Shown: positions 1 through 9,053 of the stretch, in pieces
Numbering within the stretch: the stretch's first letter is position 1
Layout of the letters: each line of letters begins with the position of its first letter
Assembly: GCA_003667245.1 (NCBI GenBank)
Contig: RCNN01000533.1
Coordinates: 1-22,483 of the forward strand
DNA from: Heterostelium multicystogenum
Lineage: Eukaryota > Evosea > Eumycetozoa > Acytosteliales > Acytosteliaceae
DNA: 22,483 nt
Direction: 5' to 3'
Position numbers and translations under genes: made by a program
The notes under the pieces: model-generated
Seen by the model: only the letters and a program-made list of their open reading frames with translations
Told to the model about the DNA's origin: nothing
Database searches by the model: none

Positions 1-317
1 CCTTGCCGATATGCCCCGAACTGCCCGCCATCACCAACGTGGCCCAGGCCTTGGGCGCCCTCTATGTGCTGGAAGGCGCCACTCTCGGCGGCCAGGTGTT
101 GCGCGACCTTATCGAGATCAAGATTGGCGTGGGCTCCACCAATGGCGGCGCGTTCATGAATGTGTACGGGGCCGAGACCAGCGCCCTGTGGCAGCGTTTT
201 CTGGCGTGCCTTTACCCGCTGCGAACCGCGTACGAGCGCGTGGAGGCGGTGAAGGTCGCCGAGTCGACCTTCCTGTGTTTCGAGCAGTGGCTGGACCGCT
301 GCGGGGTGCTGCGATGA
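1..317 (+). CDS. bphO: Biliverdin-producing heme oxygenase, C-terminal part (cut by window edge)
   Basis: An open frame from the window edge to TGA at 315-317 encodes about 104 residues of a bacterial heme oxygenase. The segment ALGALYVLEGATLGGQ is the conserved family stretch leading into the distal helix, followed by the C-terminal helices. BphO enzymes open heme to biliverdin, the chromophore of bacteriophytochromes, in the cytoplasm. The next gene is a bacteriophytochrome whose ATG (314-316) overlaps this stop in an ATGA arrangement, as expected for a translationally coupled bphO-bphP operon. The N-terminal part with the proximal heme-ligand His lies outside the window, so the start cannot be given. 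Identity rests on the motif plus the neighbour. No frame break is visible in this part. Confidence 0.88.
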   Translation, partial: LPICPELPAITNVAQALGALYVLEGATLGGQVLRDLIEIKIGVGSTNGGAFMNVYGAETSALWQRFLACLYPLRTAYERVEAVKVAESTFLCFEQWLDRCGVLR

Positions 318-2511
318 CCACGGTCGATACGCTGATCGACGATTGCGGCAGCGAGCCCATCCATATCCCCGGCTCGATCCAGCCTCACGGGTTGTTGTTG
401 ACGCTGAGCGAACCGGCGCTTGAGGTGCTGCAAGCCAGCAGCAACCTGAGCGTCGCGCTGGGCCTGGACGCGCAACGCCTGTCGGGCCAGGCGCTGGCCA
501 GTGTGCTGGGCAGCGAAGCGGCAGTACAGGTGAGTCGTGCCCTGGCAGACCTGGACGCCTTTGAGGAGGACGTGCATCAACTGACGCTGGATGGCTACGC
601 CTACGACATCCTGCTGCATCGTCATCAAGGCCTGCTGTTTCTCGAACTGGAGCGGAGCCTCACGCTTGAGCACAGCGCTGTGAAGCAGCTGTCCCGAACG
701 CTGCGCCGCTTGCAGTCGGCCAAGACGCTCGACAGCTTGTACCAGATCAGCGTGACCGAGATTCGTAGCCTCACCGGTTATGACCGGGTCACCTTGTACC
801 GCTTCGAGCAGGAGGGCCACGGCAAAGTGATTGGCGAGGCCCTCAGCGACGGCATGCAGCCGTACCTGGGATTATGTTTTCCCGCGTCGGACATCCCGCC
901 CCAGGCCCGCGAGCTGTACCGGCTGAACTGGATCCGCGCGATTCCCGACGCCGAGTACCAGCCGGTGCCGATCCTGCCGGCCCTGCGCCCCGACAACGGC
1001 CAGCCCCTGGACCTCAGCTTCGCCGTGTTGCGCAGCGTGTCCCCGGTGCACTGCCATTATTTGAAGAACATGGGCGTGCGTTCCTCCATGAGCATTTCGC
1101 TGCTCAAGGACGACCAGCTCTGGGGCCTGATCACCTGTGGCCACCGTGAGCCGTTGCGCGTGCCCCATGAACTGCGCACGGCGTGCACCAGCATCGGCCA
1201 GTTGTTGTCGATGCAGATCACGTTGCTCCAGGAGCAGCAGGAGCGCCGCCAACAACGCGACAAGGCTGCCATGGTCGAGGAGTTGGTCGCCGCCATGACC
1301 GCGGACCAGTGCGATGTGATGGAAAGCCTGTTGCCCTATGCGCAAACGCTGCTGAACCTGACCGCCGCCGGTGGCCTGGCGATACGGGTGGAAGAGCGCC
1401 TGCATGTGTTCGGCGTTTGCCCTGCACGTGCTGAAGTCCACGCCTTGTACCAGTGGGTGCGCGGACAGGGCAAAGGCGTGGTGCACAGCCATCAATTGTC
1501 GGTGGACTTTCCCCCGGCGGCAGCCTACCAGGCCCATGCCAGCGGCCTGTTGGCGTTCTGCCTGCCCAAGCCGGTGGACAACGCGGTGATGTGGTTTCGC
1601 CCGGAGGTCCAGTCCTCGGTGGAGTGGAGCGGCCAGCCGGTCAAACATCAGGAACCGGGCAGCACGACCTTGAGCCCGCGCCTGTCGTTTGAGTTGTGGA
1701 AGCAGCAGGTCGATGGCAAGGCGCTGTATTGGTCGCTGTCGGAGCTACAGGCGGCGGAGAGCCTGCGGCGCAATGCCCTGGAGCATGACCTGGCGCGCCA
1801 GGTGCAACGCGAACATGCTGCGGTGCGGGCGCGTGACGAGCTGGTGGCGGTGGTCTCCCATGACCTGCGCAGCCCGCTGACCATCCTGCTGATGCAATGC
1901 GGCATGATGCGCAGCATGGTGCCCGCCGAGGACAACAAGGCGAACCGGCGCCTCTCCACCGCGATTGAAACCATGCAAAACGCCACCGCCCGCATGAACA
2001 CGCTGCTGGAAGACCTGATCGATATTTCGCGCATCGAGGGCCGGGCGCTACAGCGTTTCGCTGCAACGGCTCGATGTGGCGGCAACCCTGGACCAGATCT
2101 GTTCGATGTGGCAACCGCTGGCGGCTGCCAAGGGTGTGGACCTGACTTGGCGCTCAGTGGACGGGCTGAGTGCCCAGGCCGACCCGGAGCGCTTGTTCCA
2201 GGTGTTTTCCAACTTACTGGGCAACGCCCTGAAATTCACCCCGGTGGGCGGAGTGATCGAGGTGATTGCCGAGGCGGCGGGGGACGAAGTGCTGTTTCGG
2301 GTATGCGACAACGGCATCGGCATCGACCCGGCGGCAACTGCCGTATATTTTCGACCGCTACTGGACCTCACGCGAGGGCAACCCCACCGGCAGCGGGCTG
2401 GGGTTGTACATCTCCCACGGCATCGTCGAAGCCCACGGCGGCACCCTGTGGGCTGAAAGCGTGGGTGGGGCAGGGCAGCGTGTTCAGCTTCAGGATTTCG
2501 GCTGGGGCTGA
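314..2511 (+). CDS. bphP: Bacteriophytochrome sensor histidine kinase (frameshifted in the kinase domain)
   Basis: The product is a red/far-red photoreceptor kinase binding biliverdin. Starting at the ATG that overlaps bphO, Cys11 (codon 344-346) sits in the N-terminal segment DDCGSEPIHIPGSIQPHG and is the expected biliverdin-linking residue. A PAS domain (about 15-110), GAF domain (about 130-300, with FPASDIP) and PHY domain (about 310-490, with the PRLSF tongue motif) follow. The H-box is VVSHDLRSPLT with phospho-acceptor His516 (codon 1859-1861). The ATP-binding part shows FSNLLGNALKF (N box), DNGIGID, IFDRYW and GSGLGLYIS. The frame changes near 2040-2050, near 2335 and near 2465. The end is uncertain: TGA 2509-2511 closes one frame, while another runs on to 2692. 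No response regulator is in view. Light-sensing kinase identity is firm; the C-terminus is not. Confidence 0.92.
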
Positions 2512-3398
2512 GGCTCAGCAGCTCGAAAATCGCCTCAAGGGTTGCCTGGGGCGCCTCCTGGGGAATGTTGTGGCCCACGCCGGCCAACACTTCGCGCCGA
2601 TAAAACCCGCTGAAATTTTCCAGGTCGTCATCTTCAACCGGAGCCGGACCTACGCCGTCATCAGCGCCGCACAACGAGATGCTCGGTACTGAAATCGGCG
2701 GTGGCTGCACCAGGGCCTGCTCGATGCTTTCCAGCGCCGGGTCACCCGGCGCGTACATGAAGCGATGACGGTAGGAATGGACCACCACCTCGACAAAATC
2801 CGGGTTATCAAACGAGGGCGCTGTCTTGCCATACAGGCTCGGCCCTTCGGCCCAGGACGGCGACCAGAGCGCCCACAGCAACTGGCAGAACTCACGCCGG
2901 TTGGCGGTCAGTCCGTCGACACCCCGTTGGGTATGAAGGTAAAACTGATACCACAGCCGATGCTCTGTTTCCGGCGCCCGAGGCTTGGTCGACGCAGCGA
3001 TATCCTGAATGTTGTAGCCATCGCCCGTCACCAGGCCGCGCACCCGTTCAGGCCAAAGCGCCGCAACGATACACGCCGCGCGTCCGCCCCAGTCATAGCC
3101 CACCAGCGTGGCTTTTTCGATGGACAGGGCATCCATGAAATCCAGCAAATCCTTGGCCAGCGCTGCTTGTTGGCCGGAGCGCATCACCTGTTTCGTTGAT
3201 AAAGCGCGTCGGGCCATAGCCGCGCAGGTATGGCACCAATACCCGGTAGCCACGTGCGGCGACCACCGGGGCGATCTCGTCATAGCCACGAGGGTCGTAG
3301 GGGAAGCCATGCAGCAGGAATCACCACCTCGCCGCCTTCCGGCCATGGGCTTCGTAGGCGATATCGAGCATGGGCGTGCGGATTTGGAGGGTGGGCAT
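2512..3398 (-). CDS. Alpha/beta hydrolase, epoxide hydrolase / dehalogenase-like (frameshifted)
   Basis: A soluble alpha/beta-hydrolase of about 295 residues. From ATG at 3398 it reads MPTLQIRTPMLDIAYEAHG, then HGFPYDPRGYDEI (oxyanion HGFP motif) and RGYGPTRF. The nucleophile elbow VGYDWGGRAA puts Asp (codon at 3092-3094) in the nucleophile position, which points to the epoxide hydrolase / haloalkane dehalogenase branch rather than serine esterases. CGADDGV probably carries the acid and GVGHNIPQEAP the catalytic His. A GGAG ribosome site lies upstream of 3398. Frame changes occur near 3300-3340 and 3180-3200. The stop is not visible in frame; the alignment ends near 2512, tail to tail with bphP. 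The substrate cannot be told from sequence. Confidence 0.82.
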
Positions 3399-3489
3399 GG
3401 AGGCTCCGAGGGTGGAGGGAAAGTGTTGGAACTGTAGACCAAGCGGGTTACCGAGTTGTGGTTCGAAAGGCTGCAATTGCTTGACTTGT

Positions 3490-3845
3490 CTAGACCGGCC
3501 TGGCGCAAGCGATGCAATTACCCCAAGGGTCGCGCAACCTGGCACATCCACTCGCCGCCTTGGATTTTCCATCGGGCCGCGATACAAAGTGGCGCCTAAC
3601 GTGACCAGTCGCTGTACCTCGTGATGCAGGTTAACCACCCGCCAATACACCACCGACCCCGCCGCACCGCTGGCGACCTTGTTGTCGGCGTTCACGATTT
3701 CGATGGCCACGCCGCCCACGTCCAAATGACCGAAATCATCGGGCTCGTGGTAGATGCGTGTGGCGGCAATAGAAGGCGGTGGCGTACCACTCAGTGGCGG
3801 CACACGCCAGTCGGGGACGTGAATCAGGATGGAGATAATGGGCAT
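3490..3845 (-). CDS. VOC (glyoxalase/bleomycin-resistance fold) protein (frameshifted)
   Basis: This is a small metal-site or ligand-binding protein of the vicinal-oxygen-chelate superfamily, about 118 residues. From ATG 3843-3845 it reads ISILIHVPDW, then RIYHEPDDFGHLDVGG, VVYWRVVNLHHEVQRLVTLGATLYRGPM and finally RDPWGNCI ending at TAG 3490-3492. That order (HVPDW, a middle conserved His, GATLYRGP, DPWGN) is typical of VOC proteins near 120 residues. Two frame changes near 3530-3570 separate GPM from DPWGN. Its ATG probably overlaps the stop of the upstream BRCT gene. Catalytic activity is not predictable; many such proteins are only annotated as VOC family. Confidence 0.75.
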
Positions 3846-4484
3846 CAAACCGAACAACACCTGCTGCCAATGGGTTTCACTGATGATAGCGATCGGAATA
3901 CCGCTATTTCTAACTCGACGGCTTTTTTTGATCTTCGTTCCATATGAGCTATGGAGCCATTGTTCATTACCAACGCTCCCGACCACGAGAAAATGAACCT
4001 TCTTGCTCACCGAGTTACCGATTAGGCCGCCGCGTTCTACGACAAGTAACTCACATTCCTTGCGAGGCCCGTACGCCATGACACCGGTAAACAAAAAAAG
4101 TCCGGTCCTGCCACTCCAGTGTCGGAGCCGGATTGTTCAGCGGCAGGCTGCTGACAGCAGAGGGGCGTTGAGGTGACCCCCCCCGAGATACCGGAAAACT
4201 GATGCAGCATTTCCAAACAGTTCTGCGGACTCTTCCGCGTCCGAGAACACCGTCACTCAACATGCTGGCAAAGGCGCTGATAAAGAATGTTTACCACCGG
4301 GTCTTCCAACTGGAGCAGATGGGGTTTCTATCCAGGTCTTTAGAAACGCTGCTTCCATCTGATTGATGTTTCCGTCGGCGACCAGGCCGGCAGTGACGCC
4401 GAGTAATGCGTCGGCAGAGCGCCGATCAATACGCGCCTTGTGGAAGAGGTGACTGCGTTCGAATTCCTGATGAAGATCGGTCAT
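3845..4484 (-). CDS. Small BRCT-domain protein with TerB-like helical N-terminus (frameshifted)
   Basis: From ATG 4484 (AAGGAG site just upstream) the N-terminal half reads MTDLHQEFERSHLFHKARID, then SADALLGVTAGLVADGNINQ and EAAFLKTWIE. This acidic helical segment resembles the tellurite-resistance-like fold. The C-terminal half is a BRCT domain: FTGVMAYGPRKECELLV, GGLIGNSVSKKVHFLVVG, then GNEQWLHSSYGTKIKK and a final helix GIPIAIISETHW. BRCT domains bind phosphopeptides or DNA ends; in bacteria they occur mostly in NAD-dependent ligase. Frame changes sit in an ACCCC run near 4315-4325, near 4200-4240, and in a seven-base A run near 4091-4097. The stop is inferred: removing one T from a TTT run at 3847-3849 would give TGA overlapping the VOC ATG. 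The role is unknown. Confidence 0.7.
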
Positions 4485-4603
4485 GCGTCCATGCTCCTTA
4501 AGTCAGTGCTTTGCCAGGTCTTCGGTCCAGCTCAGCATGGGCCGAAGGTTTCGCGTTGATGGTGAAACCGATATACACACATGTTGTGATGTTTGCCAAA
4601 TAA

Positions 4604-4742
4604 CCTGTGGCGAGGGAGCTTGCTCCCGTTGGGCTGCGCAGCAGCCCCAGGTTTTTGTTGACTGTGTTTTCTTTGAGTTAGATGGCGTTGAGCTTTTGGG
4701 GCCGCTTCGCGCCCCAGCGGGAGCAAGCTCCCTCGCCACAGG
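4604..4742. repeat. REPIN copy 1
   Basis: This is the first and most divergent copy. Its left flank has ATATACACACATGTTGTGAT where the others have ATCTACACA and CTTGTG. The right arm has AGCTTTTGGGGCC and the loop CGCGCCCC. It ends in CCACAGG. Confidence 0.93.
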
Positions 4743-4833
4743 TATTGCGGTCATACTCCTTCCTTGAATATTTAGCGGTGTCGTAAACGGTGGGACCGAT
4801 CTACACACATCTTGTGTTTTTTTTGCCAAACAA

Positions 4834-4971
4834 CCTGTGGCGAGGGAGCTTGCTCCCGTTGGGCTGCGCAGCAGCCCCAGGTTTTGTTGAATGTGTTCTT
4901 TGAGTTAGATGGCGTTGAGCTTCTTGGGGCCGCTTCGCGACCCAGCGGGAGCAAGCTCCCTCGCCACATGG
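4834..4971. repeat. REPIN copy 2
   Basis: Copy with the GAGCTTCTTGGGG variant and CGCGACCC in the right-arm loop, shared only with copy 5. It ends CCACATGG instead of CCACAGG. Confidence 0.93.
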
Positions 4972-5060
4972 TATTGCGGTCATATTCCTTCCTTGAATAT
5001 TTAGCGGTGTCGTAAACGGTGGGACCGATCTACACACATCTTTGTGTTTTTGCCAAACAA

Positions 5061-5197
5061 CCTGTGGCGAGGGAGCTTGCTCCCGTTGGGCTGCGCAGCA
5101 GCCCCAGGTTTTGTTGACTGTGTTCTTTGAGTTAGATGGCGTTGATCTTTTTGGGGCCGCTTCGCGCCCCAGCGGGAGCAAGCTCCCTCGCCACAGG
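5061..5197. repeat. REPIN copy 3
   Basis: Copy with the GATCTTTTTGGGG variant and CGCGCCCC loop, shared with copy 4. Outer arms are complete. Confidence 0.93.
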
Positions 5198-5286
5198 TAT
5201 TGCGGTCATATTCCTTCCTTGAATATTTAGCGGTGTCGTAAACGGTGGGACCGATCTACACAGATCTTGTGTTTTTTGCCAAACAA

Positions 5287-5423
5287 CCTGTGGCGAGGGA
5301 GCTTGCTCCCGTTGGGCTGCGCAGCAGCCCCAGGTTTTGTTGAATGTGTTCTTTGAGTTAGATGGCGTTGATCTTTTTGGGGCCGCTTCGCGCCCCAGCG
5401 GGAGCAAGCTCCCTCGCCACAGG
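5287..5423. repeat. REPIN copy 4
   Basis: Same right-arm variant as copy 3 (GATCTTTTTGGGG, CGCGCCCC). The spacer after it has GCGATCATATGCC where the others have GCGGTCATATTCC. Confidence 0.93.
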
Positions 5424-5513
5424 TATTGCGATCATATGCCTTCCTTGAATATTTAGCGGTGTCGTAAACGGTGGGACCGATCTACACACATCTTGTGTTT
5501 TTTTGCCAAACAA

Positions 5514-5649
5514 CCTGTGGCGAGGGAGCTTGCTCCCGTTGGGCTGCGCAGCAGCCCCAGGTTTTTGTTGAATGTGTTCTTTGAGTTAGATGGCGTTGAG
5601 CTTCTTGGGGCCGCTTCGCGACCCAGCGGGAGCAAGCTCCCTCGCCACA
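5514..5649. repeat. REPIN copy 5
   Basis: Last copy, with the copy-2-type variants GAGCTTCTTGGGG and CGCGACCC. The spacer homology stops right after its arm. The stop codon of the next minus-strand gene lies 13 bp further on. Confidence 0.93.
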
Positions 5650-5662
5650 GTGAGGGGCTGAC

Positions 5663-6124
5663 TTAAATCTCTGCGTGGCTGATGACATGTTTGAAGTGGT
5701 GTCGCCACAAATCCCGCGCCCAGTTTCCCCGAGCGATCCAGCGACGAACCCACGGTCAAATCGCTGATCAGCGTGGGCTGTAATCCGGCATCAAACAACG
5801 CAAACCCGGCCGCCAGCACACAGGTATCAGTCTGGATGCCACACACCAGCACTCGGTCCGGCGCGAGGCTTTTCAGGTGGCTGATGGTCTCGGGCGTGGG
5901 CGCGTAGCCGTGTTTGATGAAGATATGGTCGGCGGCGATCAGGCTATCGTCGTCGGGCGCCGGCTGCCAGCCGAGTTGGCGGCGAACGGGGTGATGCTTT
6001 CGTCGTGGCGCTCTACGGTGGCCACTGACGGCATGCGACCCAGCAAGGCGTTGATACCGATTACCAGCCAGTCGGGCGGGGCGAAGGAGGGTTGTACATC
6101 GATGATCAGTAGGACTTGGCGCAT
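5663..6124 (-). CDS. Isochorismatase-family cysteine hydrolase (frameshifted)
   Basis: The N-terminus MRQVLLIIDVQPSF carries the catalytic Asp of the IDVQ motif. HIFIKHGYAP supplies the expected Lys region, and VLVCGIQTDTCVLAAGFALFDAG has the nucleophile Cys in TDTC. The end reads LWRHHFKHVISHAEI and stops at TAA 5663-5665. Family members hydrolyse nicotinamide or other amides, or isochorismate; this ~155-residue form cannot be assigned a substrate. Start choice: ATG 6122-6124 has an AGGA five bases upstream; an in-frame ATG two codons earlier (6130) is also possible. Frame changes lie near 5985-6010 and 5730-5755. The gene is separated from the upstream GH15 gene by a REP palindrome and its own 3' end abuts the REPIN array. 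Confidence 0.82.
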
Positions 6125-6199
6125 TGGCATCCTGGTATAGATCGAAGGACCACGCATTGTGCACCGGGTACACCTCGTCTCCAAGTCTGGCGCGGTCTA

Positions 6200-6227
6200 T
6201 GTGGGAGCAGGCAAGCCAGCTCCCACA
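6200..6227. repeat. Single REP palindrome (TGTGGGAGC class)
   Basis: TGTGGGAGC and GCTCCCACA form a perfect 9 bp inverted repeat around AGGCAAGCCA. This is the common P. fluorescens REP head, different from the class in the 4561-5650 array. It lies between the GH15 stop (6262) and the hydrolase start (6124), so it could fold in the mRNA and end or stabilise the upstream transcript. Confidence 0.85.
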
Positions 6228-6261
6228 AGGTTACTCAATTGCCTTCAGATTGTGCTCGGGC

Positions 6262-8093
6262 TCAAGGCTGCCAAACCGTCTTCACCCCACTCAACTTCCG
6301 GTCCAGGAACGTTGCCGCGCTGATCAGCGCCAAATGGCTCAACGCCTGCGGCGTATTCCCCAAATGCCGTGCCTGGTTATCAAACTCTTCGGCATACAAC
6401 CCCAGCGGGTTGGCATAGCGCAGCAACTGTTCAACTCCAGATGCGCCTTCTCCACTTGCCCGGCCCGGGCCAGGCATTCCACGTACCAGAACGAGCACGC
6501 TGCAAACGCGCCCTCGGTGCCTTGTAGCCCATCAATCTGGCTGTCGTCGTTGCGAATAGCGATAAACCATCCCATCGCGCACCAGGCTTTTCTGGATCGC
6601 CTCCAGTGTCGACAACCAGCGCGGGTCTGTCGCCGCAACGAAGCGCACCAGTGGCATCAACAGCATCGAGCCATCCAGCGCGGTGCTGCCGATATGCTGC
6701 ACGAAGTGGCCGCGTTCTTCGTTCCAGAAGTTGCTCCAGATATCGGCGTAAATCGCCTGGCGGGTCTGGTCCAACGGGCAAACGGCGCCGGTAGCGAGCG
6801 CTTGGACGCCAGGCGGATCGCCCGGTCCAGCGCCACCCAGCACATCAGCCTTGAGTGCAGGAAGTGATGCTGCTCACCGCGCATTTCCCAGATGCCGACG
6901 TCTTTGTGGTTCCAGGTTTCGCAGACCTGGTCGGCTACTTCCACCGTGTGTTTCCAGCCCTCGTGGGAGATGGCCTCACCGTATTTGTTGACCAGGTATA
7001 CCGCGTCCATCAACTCGCCGTAGATATCCAGTTGCACCTGGTCGTACGCCTCGTTGCCGATGCGCACCGGTTGCGCGCCGCCGTGGCCGCTGAGGTGGCT
7101 CAGCTCGGTTTCCGGCAGTTCCTGGCGGCCGTCGATGCCGTACAGGATGTTGATTTTCATCGGCTGATCGCAGCAGTCACCCACCCGGCCTTTCAACCAG
7201 CGCATGTAGCCGTTGGCTTCCTCGATAAACCCCAGGCGCATGAACGCGTAGACGGTGAACGAGGCGTCCGCGGATCCAGGTGTAGCGGTAGTCCCAGTTG
7301 CGCTCGCCGCCGGGTTTCCGGCAGGCCCGAAGGTGGCGGCGGCGAGGATTGCCACCGTGTTGCGCGAGGTCAAAAGCTTCAAGGCAGGGCCCGAACGATT
7401 GACCATCTCGCGCCAGCGCCCACGATAGTTGGATTGGGAAATCCAAGCCGCGCCAGAACTTAAGGGTGCGCCCTCCAGGCACAGGTCGGTGCAGTCGTTT
7501 TTTGACTCGGGGATCGTCCAGCCCGCCGAGGACAAACTCGGCGCCTTCTTCCTGGCCGAGCTCAAAGGGATGCTACGGCAGCGTCGCCATCCAGCTGCAG
7601 GGTGGTGGCTGCTGGTCAGGCGCAGGCCGGGTTGGTCTGCGGCCTCAAACAATACGTCGCCGTCATCTTGAGTGGCCCGGGTCTGGGCGCGGGCGTAGTC
7701 ATGACGCACTGCGCAGCGCATATGGATGCTCGCTTTGCCGCTGACCACCCGCACCCGGCAATCAGGATCGGCAGGTCGTCAAACTTCTTCACTGACGGTC
7801 AAGAAATCGGTAATTTCCACCACCGCGTCATTACTCAACCAGCGGGTTTGCAGCACGTTGGTGTCGGGCAGGTAGATCTGCTCGCGGCGGGCGTCGGGCA
7901 GGTCCGGCGTGAGCTGGAAGATGCCGGCGGCGGGGGAGTCCAGCAATGAGCAAAAGATGGAGGGGCTGTCGAACTCCGGCCAGCAGAAAAAATCGATGCT
8001 GCCTTTGTCGTTCACCAGCGCTGCACTGCGCATGTCGCCGATGATGCCGTGGGCATCAATGGCACTTTGTGGTTCGTTTTTCAGATCAACCAT
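6262..8093 (-). CDS. Glycoside hydrolase family 15 (glucoamylase/trehalase-like), frameshifted
   Basis: The N-terminal beta domain reads [20 protein letters not shown], then [20 protein letters not shown] and a predicted beta-rich part. The catalytic (alpha/alpha)6 barrel shows [10 protein letters not shown] (near 7270-7300), [20 protein letters not shown], the general-acid motif [20 protein letters not shown] and then [20 protein letters not shown]. The end, [10 protein letters not shown], stops at TGA 6262-6264. About 610 residues is normal for bacterial GH15 proteins, which release glucose from alpha-glucosides or trehalose. ATG 8091-8093 is chosen because GGAG lies 10 bases upstream; a GTG at 8099 would be too close. 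It overlaps the SDR stop by 8 bp. Frames change at least six times (near 7780, 7480, 7290, 6790, 6560 and 6430). The exact substrate is not determinable. Confidence 0.88.
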
Positions 8094-8890
8094 TGCCACG
8101 AAACTCCGGATAAAGGCTCATGCCGCCATCAATGAACAGGGTGCTGCCCACCACGTAGTCGGAGGCATCACTGGCCAGCCACACCACCGCGTTGGCCCAC
8201 GTCTTCGACGTCACCCACGCGGCCATAGGGAATCAACTTGAAGCAGTTCCACTTCGGCCGCGCCTTCGGTGGCGGCGCGGTTGATGGCCGTGCGGATCGC
8301 TCCCGGCGCAACGCCGTTGATGCGGATGCGCTGCTGGCTGACTTCCTGGGCCAGGGTGCGCATCAGCATTTCCACGCCGCCCTTGGACGCGGCGTAGTTC
8401 ACGTGCCCGGCCCAGGGAATCACCTGGTGCACCGAACTCATGTGGATAATCTTCCCGGCGGCCCGGGAAACACCTTCGCGGATGCCCTGGCGGTTGAAGA
8501 TGCGCAACGCGGCGCGGGCGCAGAGGAACTGGCCGGTGAGGTTGACGCCGATCACGGTGTTTCCAGTCGTCGAGGGTCATGTCCACGGCAGCGGCGTCTT
8601 TCTGCATGCCCGAGTTGGCCACCAGGATGTCCAGGTGCCCGAAGGCATCAAGGGTCTGGGCAAACAGGCGCTCCACATCGGCCTCTTTTCGACACGTCGG
8701 CGCCAATCGCAATGGCCCGGCCGCCGTTGGCGTTGATCTGCGCCGCCAGTGCTTCAGCGGGCGCCGCCTGGGCGTTGTAGTTCAGTACCACGGCGGCTCC
8801 GGCCTCGGCCAGGGCCTTGGCGGCCCCCGCGCCGATTCCTGAACTGGCGCCAGTCACCAGCGCCACTTGTTGCTCCAACGAAATGCGCAT
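8086..8890 (-). CDS. Short-chain dehydrogenase/reductase, glucose 1-dehydrogenase-like (frameshifted)
   Basis: A classical SDR of about 268 residues. From ATG 8888-8890 it reads [20 protein letters not shown], with the [10 protein letters not shown] dinucleotide-binding motif. DILVANSG replaces the usual NNAG. Catalytic residues are in [20 protein letters not shown] followed by KGG (Ser, Tyr and Lys of the YxxxK motif). The C-terminus [18 protein letters not shown] is typical of glucose 1-dehydrogenase-like members. It stops at TGA 8086-8088, 8 bp inside the next gene, GH15, so the two are translationally coupled. Pairing with a glucosidase suggests that released glucose is oxidised, which is inference. 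Frame changes lie near 8690-8700, 8555-8570 and 8215-8230. Confidence 0.87.
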
Positions 8891-9053
8891 TTGCCCACCC
8901 AACCTTTTTCAGAGTGCCCAACTAGCTGACTGGCGGGGGCGGCCTACAAGTTCACCGGCTGTCTGGAATGCGACGATGGCTGTCTATATCTATCGTTTTT
9001 GCCACAGGACTTTTCGCTAGAATCGACGCTTGATTGATGCGAGACCTCAGCCG
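8891..9053. promoter_or_regulatory. Divergent intergenic region between SDR-GH15 and the AraC regulator
   Basis: This 163 bp gap must hold the promoters of both directions. TAGAAT at 9018-9023 is a fair -10 for the AraC gene (only a T-rich, poor -35 before it). On the other strand TATAGA near 8983-8990 could serve the SDR operon. No clear operator palindrome is visible. Confidence 0.35.

Larger units (their letters stand above)
4561..5650. repeat. Tandem array of five ~227 bp units, each carrying a REPIN
   Basis: Five near-identical copies start at 4604, 4834, 5061, 5287 and 5514 (spacings 230, 227, 226 and 227). Each holds a ~137 bp inverted pair of REP palindromes: a forward arm with GAGGGAGCTTGCTCCC and GGGCTGCGCAGCAGCCCC, a loop containing TTTGAGTTAGATGGCGTTGA, then a reverse arm with GGGGCCGCTTCGCG and the inverse of the outer arm. 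The ~90 bp spacer between REPINs (TATTGCGGTCATA, TCCTTCCTTGAATATTTAGC, CGGTGGGACCGATCTACACA) is repeated too, so the unit duplicated is larger than the REPIN. Left homology fades near 4561. The array fills the gap between the BRCT gene start (4484) and the isochorismatase stop (5663). No RAYT transposase is present. The open frames here are translations of the repeat. Confidence 0.95.

Noticed and set aside
872..1648. 258-codon minus-strand ORF antisense to bphP
   Set aside because: Low-complexity His/Gln/Ala-rich translation, no domain, opposite a strongly conserved photosensory region.
11..2692. One 893-codon plus-strand protein covering bphP
   Set aside because: Its first 101 codons are out-of-frame heme oxygenase, and the last ~200 lose all kinase motifs, which continue in the other two frames.
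3321..4094. A single 257-codon minus-strand protein
   Set aside because: It joins the BRCT C-terminus, the VOC protein and the start of the hydrolase in one frame because of indels; each part aligns to a separate family.
4503..5650. Several overlapping ORFs of 60-126 codons inside the repeat array, with recurring peptides
   Set aside because: They are translations of the REPIN palindromes; the same peptide recurs in each copy and on both strands, with no start site or known domain.
4604..5650. CRISPR-like array
   Set aside because: The period is 227 bp, the spacers are themselves repeated, and no cas gene is near.
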